Shown piece after piece: positions 44,734-53,680 of a stretch of 55,960 nt of DNA. Under the pieces are notes generated by a model. It had not been told where the DNA came from. It worked only from the letters and a program-made list of their open reading frames with translations, and made no database searches. The translations under genes were made by a program, and so were the position numbers. The DNA lies in assembly GCA_022571715.1 (NCBI GenBank), contig JACZXH010000012.1:1-55960 (forward strand), written 5' to 3'. This stretch comes from Bacteroidota bacterium. Its GTDB lineage: Bacteria; Bacteroidota; Bacteroidia; Cytophagales; Cyclobacteriaceae. Each line of letters opens with the position of its first letter. Positions within the stretch are counted from its first letter, which is position 1.

Positions 44734-44767
44734 TTGCAATAAACTAAATAAATTAGTACATTTACTA
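44734..44767 (+). promoter_or_regulatory. Promoter and operator of the S24 repressor gene
   Basis: TTG at 44734-44736, 20 bases, then TACATTTA at 44757-44764 resemble the Bacteroidota promoter. Inside it the half-sites ACTAA (to 44747), five bases, TTAGTA at 44753-44758, four bases, TACTA at 44763-44767 match those before the dinB remnant. The repressor is expected to control its own promoter here. Confidence 0.65.
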
Positions 44768-44782
44768 TTAAAATTAGCAAAG

Positions 44783-45556
44783 ATGGTCGCTTTAAATGAA
44801 AATATCCGTTATCTGAGAAAAAATAAAGGCTGGACCCAACAGGAACTCGCAGATAAAATTGGGATCAAGCGCTCACTTGTGGGGGCTTACGAAGAGGCCA
44901 GGGCAGAACCTTCTGCACAAAAGCTGCTAAAGTTTGCTGAAATTTTAAATGTTTCCGTGGACGATCTTATCGGATTGAATCTTAAGGAATATAGTCCGGG
45001 TAGTCCACGTTTTAAAGTACTTGCTATTACCGTAGACGAAAGTGAAAAGGAAAATATTGAACTAGTACCACAGAAAGCTGCTGCAGGATACTTGAATGGG
45101 TATGCCGACCCGGAGTATATTAAAGAACTTCCACGTTTTCAGCTCCCTTTTCTGCCATCTAACGGATCATACCGGGCTTTTGAAATTTCAGGTGATTCCA
45201 TGTTACCATTGGTTTCCGGCACAATTATTATCGGTAAGTATGTGGAACAACTAGCGGATATTAAAGACGGTAAAACGTACATTCTTGTAACAAAAAACGA
45301 TGGAGTAATTTTCAAACGGGTGTTTAACTACATTAAAGATAAAGGAAAACTGTTTATGACGTCGGACAATACACAATACTCGCCTTATGAGATACATCCG
45401 GAAGATGTGATGGAGGTTTGGCTGGCTAAAGCCTATATCAGTGTTGAATTTCCGGATCCGTCAGATCATAAATCTAATCCGGATGTTACCAAACTCGCTG
45501 CAATGGTCATTAATCTGCAGGAAGATGTGCAGCGCCTGAAAGAACGGGATTTTTGA
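44783..45556 (+). CDS. LexA-like XRE/S24 repressor
   Basis: 257 residues. Residues 5-65 form a Cro/C1 helix-turn-helix (IRYLRKNKGWTQQELADKIG, SLVGAYEEARAEPSAQKLL). A linker leads to the S24 peptidase half: QKAAAGYLN holds an Ala101-Gly102 cleavage bond, ISGDSMLP carries Ser139 and DGVIFKRVFN carries Lys178. Spacings match LexA and phage-repressor self-cleavage. It would be inactivated by RecA after DNA damage, releasing the polymerase genes. In Bacteroidota such a regulator commonly lies beside dinB and dnaE2; here the iron locus separates them. Confidence 0.9.
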   Translation: MVALNENIRYLRKNKGWTQQELADKIGIKRSLVGAYEEARAEPSAQKLLKFAEILNVSVDDLIGLNLKEYSPGSPRFKVLAITVDESEKENIELVPQKAAAGYLNGYADPEYIKELPRFQLPFLPSNGSYRAFEISGDSMLPLVSGTIIIGKYVEQLADIKDGKTYILVTKNDGVIFKRVFNYIKDKGKLFMTSDNTQYSPYEIHPEDVMEVWLAKAYISVEFPDPSDHKSNPDVTKLAAMVINLQEDVQRLKERDF

Positions 45557-45680
45557 ATGAAGTGCCCTTACTCAGAGCGCATCGAATGTGTCTCAAGTAA
45601 ACAGAGAATATTCGTGAGATTCTTCACGCTTGTATTTCATTTCGGCGTGCAGGAGGTCGTTTCACTCACTCTGAAAAATA

Positions 45681-46757
45681 TTATGCCATCACAATTTTGG
45701 CCACAGTTAAACTACGGTTTATTTTACCCGAAGGTGAAGTGACAAATTCCTTTAATACATAAACAGATTTAGGCACTTCATATTCCGGTAGATTAGATTT
45801 TAATAAAAGTAACAGTCCTGTATGATCAGGAATGTCCTCCATCACCAATGCCAATATTTGCCCGAATTTTTCGTTCGGAAGACCTGTGAGCAAAAAACGA
45901 TTTTCAATTCCCTCTTTGCGGAAGATACGTTCAATTTCCTTTTCAACGGATTCAGGATTAATCTTAATACCACCTGAATTTATTATATGGTCATAGCGTC
46001 CGATCCACACAAATTCTTTTGGAGATTTTAGTTTTACAATGTCATTGGTAATCATTTCTTTACCATCGGTAATTTCTCCTTTTATCGTCAGACAATCTCT
46101 GTTGTCCTGCTCAAAAACAACATCGCCAAGTGCATGATAAAATGTACTTTTATCTGGACCGTTAATCCTTTTCAGAGCTACATGCGAATATGTTTCGGTC
46201 ATACCATAGGTTAGATATACCGGTACTGTAAGTTCCATTATTTGTTCTTCAAGCAATAATGAAAGCGGGGCTCCTCCAACTATAATTACATGCATTTTAT
46301 TTAGCTTGCCGGTATAACCTGCCCTGAGCATTCCAGCCATCTGCAATGGTACAAATGCGGCAAAGTCAATAGTGGAATCATTGGTTAGTTCCTGAAGCGG
46401 ATTGGATGATGGGGTGATGGCAATCAAATCCATATTATGTTCCAGTGCACGTATAATCATCATTTTGCCCGCTATATAGTGTTGATGGAGGCATAACAGT
46501 GCGGTCATTCCCGATTTTAAACCGAGTGTTTTAGCCGTGATGCCAGCACTTAAAATCATTTTATCCCGCTCCAGTAAAACGGATTTTGCCTTGCCTGTTG
46601 ACCCGGAGGTCATAATCTTAAACTTTTTCGTTCCGGATTGCCACTGGCTGATAAACTCAATTACCCCTCTTTCGAAAGGTGTACAACCAGTCAGATCACT
46701 GGTTTGATTCAGGTGTTCAAATTTCAGTTTCTTCCCGTTAAGTAAAACAGCGCCCAC
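45681..46757 (-). CDS. menE: O-succinylbenzoate-CoA ligase (MenE)
   Basis: 358 residues, short for an AMP-forming ligase but usual for Bacteroidota MenE. It has the P-loop MTSGSTGKAKSVLLER, VYLTYGMTETYSHVALK, and WIGRYDHIINSGGIKINPESVE, with the C-terminal catalytic lysine in SGKINRSL. It activates o-succinylbenzoate with CoA in menaquinone synthesis. It is the last gene of the men cluster, 15 bases after menB. Confidence 0.9.
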   Translation of the reverse strand: MGAVLLNGKKLKFEHLNQTSDLTGCTPFERGVIEFISQWQSGTKKFKIMTSGSTGKAKSVLLERDKMILSAGITAKTLGLKSGMTALLCLHQHYIAGKMMIIRALEHNMDLIAITPSSNPLQELTNDSTIDFAAFVPLQMAGMLRAGYTGKLNKMHVIIVGGAPLSLLLEEQIMELTVPVYLTYGMTETYSHVALKRINGPDKSTFYHALGDVVFEQDNRDCLTIKGEITDGKEMITNDIVKLKSPKEFVWIGRYDHIINSGGIKINPESVEKEIERIFRKEGIENRFLLTGLPNEKFGQILALVMEDIPDHTGLLLLLKSNLPEYEVPKSVYVLKEFVTSPSGKINRSLTVAKIVMA

Positions 46758-46772
46758 GCAATTTTATTTGAA

Positions 46773-47597
46773 TTACGGGAATTTAGGAAACTTACCAAAA
46801 TCAGGTTTCCGTTTTTCAAGAAATGCATTTTTTCCTTCTTTGGCTTCATCGCTCAGGTAATAGAGCAATGTGGCATTGCCTGCAAACTCCTGCAAGCCTG
46901 CTTGTCCGTCAAGATCTGCATTAAAGGCGCTTTTCAGCATGCGTATGGCCAACGGGCTTTTTTCCATGATTGTTTCCGCCCAGTTCACGTAGGTTTCTTC
47001 AAGCATTTCCAGCGGAACTACCTTATTCACCAACCCCATTTTTTCAGCTTCTTCTGCAGTGTACTGGTCACAAAGGAACCAAAATTCCCGTGCTTTCTTC
47101 TGGCCTATGATCCTTGCCAGATAAGAAGCGCCGAAACCTCCATCGAAGCTGCCTACTTTTGGTCCCGTCTGGCCGAACAAGGCATTTTCAGCGGCAATGG
47201 TGAGGTCACAGACAACGTGCAGCACATGCCCGCCTCCAATGGCCCATCCGGCCACTGCCGCAATCACCACTTTGGGTATGGAGCGGATAAGTTTTTGAAG
47301 ATCTAAAACATTCAACCTTGGTACAGTATCCGCTCCTACATATCCACCATGTCCGCGTACACTTTGATCGCCTCCACTGCAAAAGGCCTCGCCACCTTCG
47401 CCGGTGAGTATAATTACATTGATATCATTGCTTTCCCGGCAATAGTTCATGGCTTCGATCATTTCCTGCACAGTAAGTGGTGTGAATGCATTATGCACCT
47501 GTGGACGGTTTATGCTAATCCGTGCGATTCCATTATATTGCTGAAAAAGTATTTCAGTGTACTCCTTTATGGGTTTCCAGTTATATTTTAAATCCAT
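46773..47597 (-). CDS. menB: 1,4-dihydroxy-2-naphthoyl-CoA synthase (MenB)
   Basis: 274 residues of the crotonase fold. [36 protein letters not shown], and [23 protein letters not shown] (oxyanion glycines) are present, with the family-typical [25 protein letters not shown]. It cyclises o-succinylbenzoyl-CoA. It lies 24 bases after menD and directly before menE. The match is essentially certain. Confidence 0.96.
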   Translation of the reverse strand: MDLKYNWKPIKEYTEILFQQYNGIARISINRPQVHNAFTPLTVQEMIEAMNYCRESNDINVIILTGEGGEAFCSGGDQSVRGHGGYVGADTVPRLNVLDLQKLIRSIPKVVIAAVAGWAIGGGHVLHVVCDLTIAAENALFGQTGPKVGSFDGGFGASYLARIIGQKKAREFWFLCDQYTAEEAEKMGLVNKVVPLEMLEETYVNWAETIMEKSPLAIRMLKSAFNADLDGQAGLQEFAGNATLLYYLSDEAKEGKNAFLEKRKPDFGKFPKFP

Positions 47598-47621
47598 AGC
47601 CTCTTTCTATAATCTTGTTCA

Positions 47622-49328
47622 TTAGGTAAATGTCGTGGCAATTCTGTTTTTAAATTGCCTGAAGATTGATTTATTGCTTTCATTATCCGTTTCTATCTCC
47701 AAAATCCTCCATCTGCCGGAAGCCTTGAAGAATCGTGGTAGCGCTTCACGGAGTTTTTCCGTTGAATTTGCGTAAAAATAATCCATTTCATATTCTTCTG
47801 CGGTATTTTGTGCATTCAGCTTTTGAAGTGTTTCGAAATATTCATTGAGTTCAGGCTGGGACGCAGGACCGTCAATCAGGCCAAAGATACCCCCGGCATG
47901 GTTATTCAGCAGGACAATATAAAGATTCGGAACCGGATGATTATGCCAGAATGCGTTGCGGTCGTAAAAGAAGGACATATCGCCAGTAATAAGCACAACC
48001 GGACGGTCTGATACCATGGCCATTCCCGTTGCGGTACTGTTGCTCCCATCAATACCGCTGGTTCCGCGGTTTGAATAAATGACCAGGTCATTGCGGTCTT
48101 TTGAAAGGCCTGCTAAGTTAGCTAGCCGCACCGGCATGCTGTTGGCCAGGTGTACTTCCGCATTGGCAGGCAGGCATTTCATAACCTGTTGTGTTGACAC
48201 AAATTCGCCAAAAGAAACCTCTTTCAGGAATTTATCAACCAGCGATATTGCTTTTGACTCACCTGATATCCAGGCATTTTTAAATACATCATCAACCACC
48301 GACTTGTTTACCCATCCGGCTGCGTATTTAAAAAAAAGTTCCGGTGTGGAACGAACAACATGGGTAACCGATTGATAGGTATCGGCCGCCTGACCCTGAG
48401 GCTGTATATGCCAGTGGGCTGCCGGCATATAATTGCGCAGAAATAGTTTCAGGTTTTTTGAAACGGTAGAATCCCCGAATGTTATCAGAAGATCGGGCTT
48501 CAGTTGATGTATAAATTCATTGTCAGGATAGGCGGTAAAGATATCAAGTCGATTTATTCCTTCTTTAAGAAAATGTAAATTTGAAATAATGTCGCCTGCA
48601 ACGATAATTTTGCTGGCAAGAGTGGACAGGTATTTTTCAAGCTCATCAGAAATCGTCCCTTGCCCACCCAGCACAAGTATTTTTTTGAATGAGCGCCATT
48701 GCGATTCAAGGTTAGTTAATTCATCCTGTGTTAGTATATAATCATTGTCCTGCGGTTTAGTAAACGTAATGTTCTCTGAATAACTGAAATGCTCATCCGG
48801 ATCCGGGTAAAATGGTTCCCTGAATGGAATGTTTATATGAACGGGTCCTGCTGGAAATTCTGACGCAAGGGATATCGCTTCAAGCAGGGTTTGGGCAATA
48901 TTGGATGCTGCTTCAGGATGTGTGTAATCACCATCGAATCCATAACTCATTTTTACATGCCGGCCAAAAATCTCCTCCTGGTATATGGTTTGTCCGTCCT
49001 GCCGGCCAATCAATTCTGCTGGCCGGTCGGCGGTCAGTACAAGCAGTGGAATATGCTGAAAAAAAGCTTCGGCTATGGCTGGGCCGTAATTAAGTACTGC
49101 AGTACCAGATGTGCATATCAGCACTACCGGAGTATTTAACTTTAGCGCCATTCCCAGGGCGATAAATGCTGCCGAGCGCTCATCCGGGATAATTTTAGTA
49201 GTTATTTCCGGGTGGCGTACAAAGGCAAGTGTAAGCGGAGCACACCTTGATCCAGGTGAGAGTACGGCATGTTTTATGCCTCTCTTTGCACTGATTTCTG
49301 CGATGTCGTTTATTGGCTGGAATACCAT
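47622..49328 (-). CDS. menD: SEPHCHC synthase, thiamine-diphosphate enzyme (MenD)
   Basis: 568 residues. Starts MVFQPINDIAEISAKRGIKHAVLSPGSRCAPLTLAF, the family N-terminus with SPGSR. GTAVLNYGPAIAEAFFQHIPLLVLTADRP follows, then the thiamine-diphosphate site GTSGIDGSNSTATGMAMVSDRPVVLITGDMSFFYD and LLNNHAGGIF. It condenses isochorismate and 2-oxoglutarate. A TATATTTG lies just before its ATG and could serve as an internal promoter. Confidence 0.95.
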   Translation of the reverse strand: MVFQPINDIAEISAKRGIKHAVLSPGSRCAPLTLAFVRHPEITTKIIPDERSAAFIALGMALKLNTPVVLICTSGTAVLNYGPAIAEAFFQHIPLLVLTADRPAELIGRQDGQTIYQEEIFGRHVKMSYGFDGDYTHPEAASNIAQTLLEAISLASEFPAGPVHINIPFREPFYPDPDEHFSYSENITFTKPQDNDYILTQDELTNLESQWRSFKKILVLGGQGTISDELEKYLSTLASKIIVAGDIISNLHFLKEGINRLDIFTAYPDNEFIHQLKPDLLITFGDSTVSKNLKLFLRNYMPAAHWHIQPQGQAADTYQSVTHVVRSTPELFFKYAAGWVNKSVVDDVFKNAWISGESKAISLVDKFLKEVSFGEFVSTQQVMKCLPANAEVHLANSMPVRLANLAGLSKDRNDLVIYSNRGTSGIDGSNSTATGMAMVSDRPVVLITGDMSFFYDRNAFWHNHPVPNLYIVLLNNHAGGIFGLIDGPASQPELNEYFETLQKLNAQNTAEEYEMDYFYANSTEKLREALPRFFKASGRWRILEIETDNESNKSIFRQFKNRIATTFT

Positions 49329-49455
49329 TAACCAAATATAAATCTAATTTGCAGTATTTGAGAAGGTACACTCGAATTGCATTCGTGGATAAGTCATGGA
49401 AAAGCTGCAGTATGTTTATTATATCATAAAACAAGTTAAATTCTGAATTGCCCTG

Positions 49456-49484
49456 GATGCAATCCGCCGCTACGATGCAATCCG
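49456..49484. repeat. Paired GATGCAATCCG repeat between menF and menD
   Basis: Two perfect 11-base copies of GATGCAATCCG start 18 bases apart (49456-49466 and 49474-49484). The first is part of GGAT-GCA-ATCC, a small palindrome, and a related one, CGAAT-TGC-ATTCG, lies about 80 bases to the left. The form resembles dispersed REP-like palindromes. Confidence 0.6.
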
Positions 49485-49500
49485 ATACCTATCCAGTGAC

Positions 49501-50721
49501 TTATGATGACCTGATTACGTTTAGCAACGTATTGCATTTCATTTCTGTTTCCAACCACTCTTTTTCAGGAATGGAGTCCTCCGTTATACCCGAGCCTGCA
49601 TACAAAACAGCCCGGTCTTCAAACAACTCCATGCTTCGAATGTTGACAAAAATATGTGTATTTCTGTGATTATCTACCGGGCCTAGAAAACCTGAATAGT
49701 ATTTTCGATTGTGTCTTTCGTGTGCGTCCAGGAATTTGCTGGAAGCTGCTTTGGGCATACCGCATACTGCTGAAGTAGGATGCAATAGCTGCAGCATAAC
49801 TGTTCCCAGATTGGAAAAACCCGTGTCATGTAAATCAACTTCATAGGTGGTTTTCAGGTGCATCAGGTTTCCGGCTATCACTGTTTTTGGCCCGTGTTCC
49901 ACAAATTCGCGAAGCCGTATTTTTTTAAAACAATTGATAATGTACCTGCTGACCATCGCCTGTTCTTCGATGTCCTTTTGCGTCCAGGCTACTTCACTGG
50001 TAATGATGCCTTCATGATATTTTTGTGTTCCGGCCAGGGATACGGTCCGGAAGGTTCTGCCATCTTCTATTTCAATTAATGCTTCGGGTGTAGCCCCCAT
50101 CCAGGAACCAATACCCGGTATGGATATAAAAAAGACAAATGTCCGGGGATAGGCATTGGTCAGTTTTATAAAATTATCAACTACTGAAAATTTTGTACGA
50201 AACGTTATCTCTTTGATCCTCGAAGGCACTACTTTTTCAAAAACATTATTCTGAATTGCTGCAATGGCAGCTTCAACAACACGGAGATATTCTTCATGTG
50301 TGGTTTCATTTACAGGTGCTGAACCGTTATCTGTAAAATAGGTAGCATTTAATTCATGTTCGGCATCATGTCCGTATATTTTATCAAGTTTTAATTTGGT
50401 TGATGCACTGACATTTCCGGCAACAGCAATATCTGGCTTATCAGACTCAAAATGGATATCACTTCTTATAAATACTTTCTCGCCGCTGTCATATGGACAA
50501 AACAGAAAGCCTTTAGACATACACTCGAGATCGATTTCTGAAATCTTCTGATACTTTCCGGTATCGATAATTAAATGAACTGTATTTTGATTGGGTAGCC
50601 TCCAGATTGCCGTGGAAAAGGAGTATCCGAATGCAATATCAAGCAATTTTTTGAGTAAGGAGGCCGTGTTATCACCTTTTCCTTTTATACCTTTTTCTGA
50701 TTTTTGGATATCTGGTTCCAT
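49501..50721 (-). CDS. menF: Isochorismate synthase (MenF)
   Basis: 406 residues of the chorismate-utilising family. The C-terminal catalytic half shows VVPSRIKEITF, FVFFISIPGIGSWMGATPEALIEIEDGRTFRTVSLAGTQ, LHPTSAVCGMPKAASSKFLDAHE and YYSGFLGPVDN. It converts chorismate to isochorismate, the first committed step of menaquinone synthesis. Its start lies two bases after the thioesterase stop. Confidence 0.92.
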   Translation of the reverse strand: MEPDIQKSEKGIKGKGDNTASLLKKLLDIAFGYSFSTAIWRLPNQNTVHLIIDTGKYQKISEIDLECMSKGFLFCPYDSGEKVFIRSDIHFESDKPDIAVAGNVSASTKLKLDKIYGHDAEHELNATYFTDNGSAPVNETTHEEYLRVVEAAIAAIQNNVFEKVVPSRIKEITFRTKFSVVDNFIKLTNAYPRTFVFFISIPGIGSWMGATPEALIEIEDGRTFRTVSLAGTQKYHEGIITSEVAWTQKDIEEQAMVSRYIINCFKKIRLREFVEHGPKTVIAGNLMHLKTTYEVDLHDTGFSNLGTVMLQLLHPTSAVCGMPKAASSKFLDAHERHNRKYYSGFLGPVDNHRNTHIFVNIRSMELFEDRAVLYAGSGITEDSIPEKEWLETEMKCNTLLNVIRSS

Positions 50722-50723
50722 CG

Positions 50724-51143
50724 TTATTTTTTATCCATTACGGCCATCGTTAACCGGCTGATGCAAACCAACTCATCTGATTCATCTGTAATCCGTATTT
50801 CCCATATCTGTGTTTTTTTGCCAATGTGAACAGGTGTGGTTATACCTGTCACGAATCCTTCTCTGGCACTGCGTATGTGATTGGCATTGATTTCAAGCCC
50901 AACGCAATACTGCTTTTCGGGATTAACCATGAAAGTTGCCGCAACGCTACCCAGTGTTTCAGCCAGTACAACAGAAGCCCCTCCATGTAATAACCCATGT
51001 GGTTGCATGGTACGTTTATCTACAGGCATTCTTGCTTTAATAAAGTTTTTGCCGATCTCTAGAAATTCTATGCCAAGATGTTCGACCATATTTCCTTTAC
51101 TCATATGGTTTAGTACTTCGACGGTGACGTGTGAATTAAACAT
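50724..51143 (-). CDS. Hotdog-fold thioesterase, probably DHNA-CoA thioesterase (MenI)
   Basis: 139 residues of the PaaI/YdiI type. HLGIEFLEIGKNFIKARMPVD, HGLLHGGASVVLAETLGSVAA (catalytic Glu after HGG) and VGLEINANHIRSAREGFVTG are the family motifs. Because it is the first gene of the menaquinone operon it probably hydrolyses 1,4-dihydroxy-2-naphthoyl-CoA. Position is the main argument, as hotdog thioesterases are hard to tell apart. Confidence 0.85.
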   Translation of the reverse strand: MFNSHVTVEVLNHMSKGNMVEHLGIEFLEIGKNFIKARMPVDKRTMQPHGLLHGGASVVLAETLGSVAATFMVNPEKQYCVGLEINANHIRSAREGFVTGITTPVHIGKKTQIWEIRITDESDELVCISRLTMAVMDKK

Positions 51144-51152
51144 TAGCGAATT

Positions 51153-51803
51153 ATGTTATTTTTGGCGCTGACAAAAGTATTAAGAAAATTGGATTACAAA
51201 AATATTTTTATTCTCAGACATGCCGAAACAGATTTTAACAAGCGTGGTATCGTGCAGGGTAGTGGCATTGATGCCCCGCTGAATAATACCGGAAAAGCCC
51301 AGGCCCACGCATTTTACACCCGGTATAAAGATTATCCGTTTGATAAAATATATATATCCGCACTACAAAGAACCCATCAGTCGGTAAAAGAATTTATTGA
51401 TGATGGAATTCCTTATGAAAAGCTCAAAGGCTTAAATGAGATTGACTGGGGTGTTTTTGAGGGAAAGGAAATAACACCTTCCGACAATGAATACTATAAT
51501 ATACTGATAGAAAACTGGAAGAAAGGAAAGGTTGACTACCGGATCGATGGGGGAGAAAGTCCGCTGATGGTGCAGAAACGGCTGCAGCATGATATGGAAA
51601 TTATTCTTTCCAGGCCGGATGAGAAAAATGTACTGATTTGCATGCATGGCAGGGCTATGCGCATATTACTGACCACGTTGCTTAATTATCCGTTAAGTTC
51701 CATGGACAGGTTTGCTCATCAGAATATGGGATTCTATCACCTTACTTACGATGAAAATACATTTACGCTTGTAATGGCTAATGACACCGTGCATTTAGGT
51801 TGA
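51153..51803 (+). CDS. Histidine phosphatase (phosphoglycerate-mutase-like)
   Basis: 216 residues. IFILRHAETDFNKRGIVQG contains the catalytic histidine (RHAE, family RHGE), with YISALQRTHQS, LNEIDWGVFEGK and CMHGRAMRI (second histidine). It could be a phosphatase of sugar phosphates, nucleotides or cobalamin precursors. The ATG at 51153 overlaps a -7-like TATTTTTG at 51157-51164; if that box is real, the true start would be the TTG at 51189 (LDYKNIF). It is divergent from the men operon. Confidence 0.8.
   Translation: MLFLALTKVLRKLDYKNIFILRHAETDFNKRGIVQGSGIDAPLNNTGKAQAHAFYTRYKDYPFDKIYISALQRTHQSVKEFIDDGIPYEKLKGLNEIDWGVFEGKEITPSDNEYYNILIENWKKGKVDYRIDGGESPLMVQKRLQHDMEIILSRPDEKNVLICMHGRAMRILLTTLLNYPLSSMDRFAHQNMGFYHLTYDENTFTLVMANDTVHLG
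51172..51200 (-). promoter_or_regulatory. Promoter of the menaquinone operon
   Basis: On the minus strand: TTTG at 51200-51197, 17 bases, TACTTTTG at 51179-51172, a consensus -7 (TAnnTTTG). The thioesterase ATG at 51143 is about 25 bases downstream of the -7 box. It overlaps the 5' end of the divergent phosphatase gene. Confidence 0.6.
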
Positions 51804-52107
51804 TTAAGAATCAGTAGAAATTTGCAAATACGTAGAACTCTTATTAAAACCACTGAATTCCAACTTTGGCTTGCCGGCATTTAAAGACACACTGGCAATG
51901 GCGCAGAGCATCCTGACATTCCCTTTAGGCCTGCCCGTCCGAGCTCCTGCGTAGTAGCCAACTACGGCGCTGATGCAAATGAAATGAATGCAGGGCCCAG
52001 AGGGGTAGTTATTGGAGTTTGAGCTCCGATTTTAAATTTCGAAAAAGATAATCTACAAAGTTGCACAAAGAAAACACTCAACCTTATTTAGGGATTGACA
52101 ATTACAT
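51804..52107. other. Intergenic region, no gene seen
   Basis: About 300 bases between the phosphatase and the heptamer array. It holds a GC-richer patch with a 6-base hairpin (CGTAGT at 51950-51955, ACTACG at 51961-51966, loop AGCCA). No coding frame is convincing. Confidence 0.5.
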
Positions 52108-52170
52108 CGAGCTTCGGGCTTCGAGCTTTTAGCTTTTAGCTTCGAGCTTCGAGCTTCGAGCTTCGAGCTT
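52108..52170. repeat. Nine-unit heptamer array
   Basis: Nine exact 7-base units, in order: CGAGCTT, CGGGCTT, CGAGCTT, TTAGCTT, TTAGCTT, then CGAGCTT four times. The 3' end of the TPR protein gene starts nine bases beyond, so the array lies in its 3' untranslated or terminator region. Every unit ends CTT, like the array at 30341-30389. Confidence 0.85.
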
Positions 52171-52178
52171 TAGATCAA

Positions 52179-53678
52179 TTACCTGTCCTTCAGTCGTGCC
52201 AGTGCGGCTTTGGCTTTGTTGTCAATGCTGTTTTTATATGGATGATTTTTATACGAAAGTGCCTGCTCAAAATACTCCTTTGCTTTCTGTGAATTATTTC
52301 CGGTTTCATAATGATAACCCAGTTGTAAAGCGGAATTAGGTGCAAAATACCAGTCTTTGTCGCCTGAATAAAGGATTGTATTTTTATAAAATCCGATTGC
52401 CTGAAGGGTATCCCCGGTCTTGTCGTACAACCTGGCCTGTCTGTAAATAAACTCAACACGGTCTTTCTCATTTACAATGGATTTGCCTTTAATTTCACTA
52501 GCCATTAAACGGGCTTCATCGTAATAGCCGCCATCCGTAAGTAGCCGTAACTTTAGTATGTATTTATCCGAAAGAGGCTGGTTAAGAGCGTGATCGGCAT
52601 ATTTATCTGCTTCAGTTAGCGAATGACCGCGTGCTTTTGCCTGACTGAAAAATTCATTTGCCCGGGCAGCGTTGTCCAGCATCCAGTAGTTGAGTCCGGT
52701 TTTATACAGGGCGTCTTTGATGTAGTTCGAACCGTTGTGGATTGAGATAAACTGTTGGAAAGCCCTGATTGACCGACTATACTCTCCTTTTTGCAGTAAA
52801 ATAGTTCCTTTTTGATAATCGGAAAACGGAAAAGAAATGTGACCCTTATACTGAAAATTTTCCAACAACCGGAGCGCTTCTTCACTTTGTGAATTTTTGA
52901 TCAAAATGGAGGTCAACGCGTAATTCAATAACAGGTTTGAATACAGTTTGTCTTTGTATTTTTCGATAATTTCCAATCCGTGTGGATGCTCCTGCATCAA
53001 ATAGGAATATATGAATGCCAGCAAGACGTCTGTTTCAAAGGAATACACTGTATTGCTATTTGAAAATGTCTGCAATTCTTCCAATCCGGTATCAACGTCT
53101 CCTTTAAAACCCAGCAGGTTAAGCAACCATTGGTGCTTTGCAGGTGCTGATCCGATCATTATATGTTGTAATCCGGCCGACTTTTTGTTATATATAAAAC
53201 CGGGATACTCCTTTATGTTTTTTATAGTTAGCCGGTAAGCTTGTCTGAAATTCCATGCTGCAGAGAACTCTTCTCCGAACTTGAGATGAAGGAAAGATTT
53301 ATGAAGCTTGATTTCGGCCTTATAAAATCCCTTAAAGGGACTTTCAGGTGCATTTTCAAGCTTTTCGAGACGTTGATCAGTAAGGTCCTCAAATTCGCGG
53401 AATTTCGCTTCATTCTCGTTAATAAATAGTTCAATAACATCATTGATGTGGCTGAGATACAGCCATCCGTAATGTTGTTTATTGGCGTACGAATCAAGTA
53501 AATCATTACTCTGGCTAATTTGCAGAGCGATGCTGTACTGGTAGGCTTCTGATAGCGTATGATCAAATTGCCATTGATCATGATTAATCTGTGCAATGCT
53601 GCTGAATGACAAAAAAAGGCAGGATACAATGCCTGCCTTTCGCTTTTCTATAAACTTGATAGCACTCAATAAAATCAA
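52179..53678 (-). CDS. Exported TPR-like protein
   Basis: 499 residues. The start at 53678 is a TTG two bases after the stop of the upstream gene; no ATG fits before the hydrophobic segment (GIVSCLFLSFSSIAQ), a plausible signal peptide. The rest is helical with several TPR-like motifs (YQKGTILLQKGEYSRSIRAF, ALYKTGLNYWMLDNAARANEF, ALQLGYHYETGNNSQKAKEYF). It has no enzyme motif. The close spacing says it is in the operon of the zinc-ribbon gene. It could act in envelope assembly, but the function is unknown. Confidence 0.75.
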   Translation of the reverse strand: MILLSAIKFIEKRKAGIVSCLFLSFSSIAQINHDQWQFDHTLSEAYQYSIALQISQSNDLLDSYANKQHYGWLYLSHINDVIELFINENEAKFREFEDLTDQRLEKLENAPESPFKGFYKAEIKLHKSFLHLKFGEEFSAAWNFRQAYRLTIKNIKEYPGFIYNKKSAGLQHIMIGSAPAKHQWLLNLLGFKGDVDTGLEELQTFSNSNTVYSFETDVLLAFIYSYLMQEHPHGLEIIEKYKDKLYSNLLLNYALTSILIKNSQSEEALRLLENFQYKGHISFPFSDYQKGTILLQKGEYSRSIRAFQQFISIHNGSNYIKDALYKTGLNYWMLDNAARANEFFSQAKARGHSLTEADKYADHALNQPLSDKYILKLRLLTDGGYYDEARLMASEIKGKSIVNEKDRVEFIYRQARLYDKTGDTLQAIGFYKNTILYSGDKDWYFAPNSALQLGYHYETGNNSQKAKEYFEQALSYKNHPYKNSIDNKAKAALARLKDR

Positions 53679-53680
53679 GG

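Noticed and set aside
45557-45742. 61-codon frame downstream of the S24 repressor on the plus strand
   Set aside because: It runs into the end of menE on the other strand, has no family-like sequence, and the region resembles eroded dispersed repeat DNA (CGTGA..TCACG hairpin).
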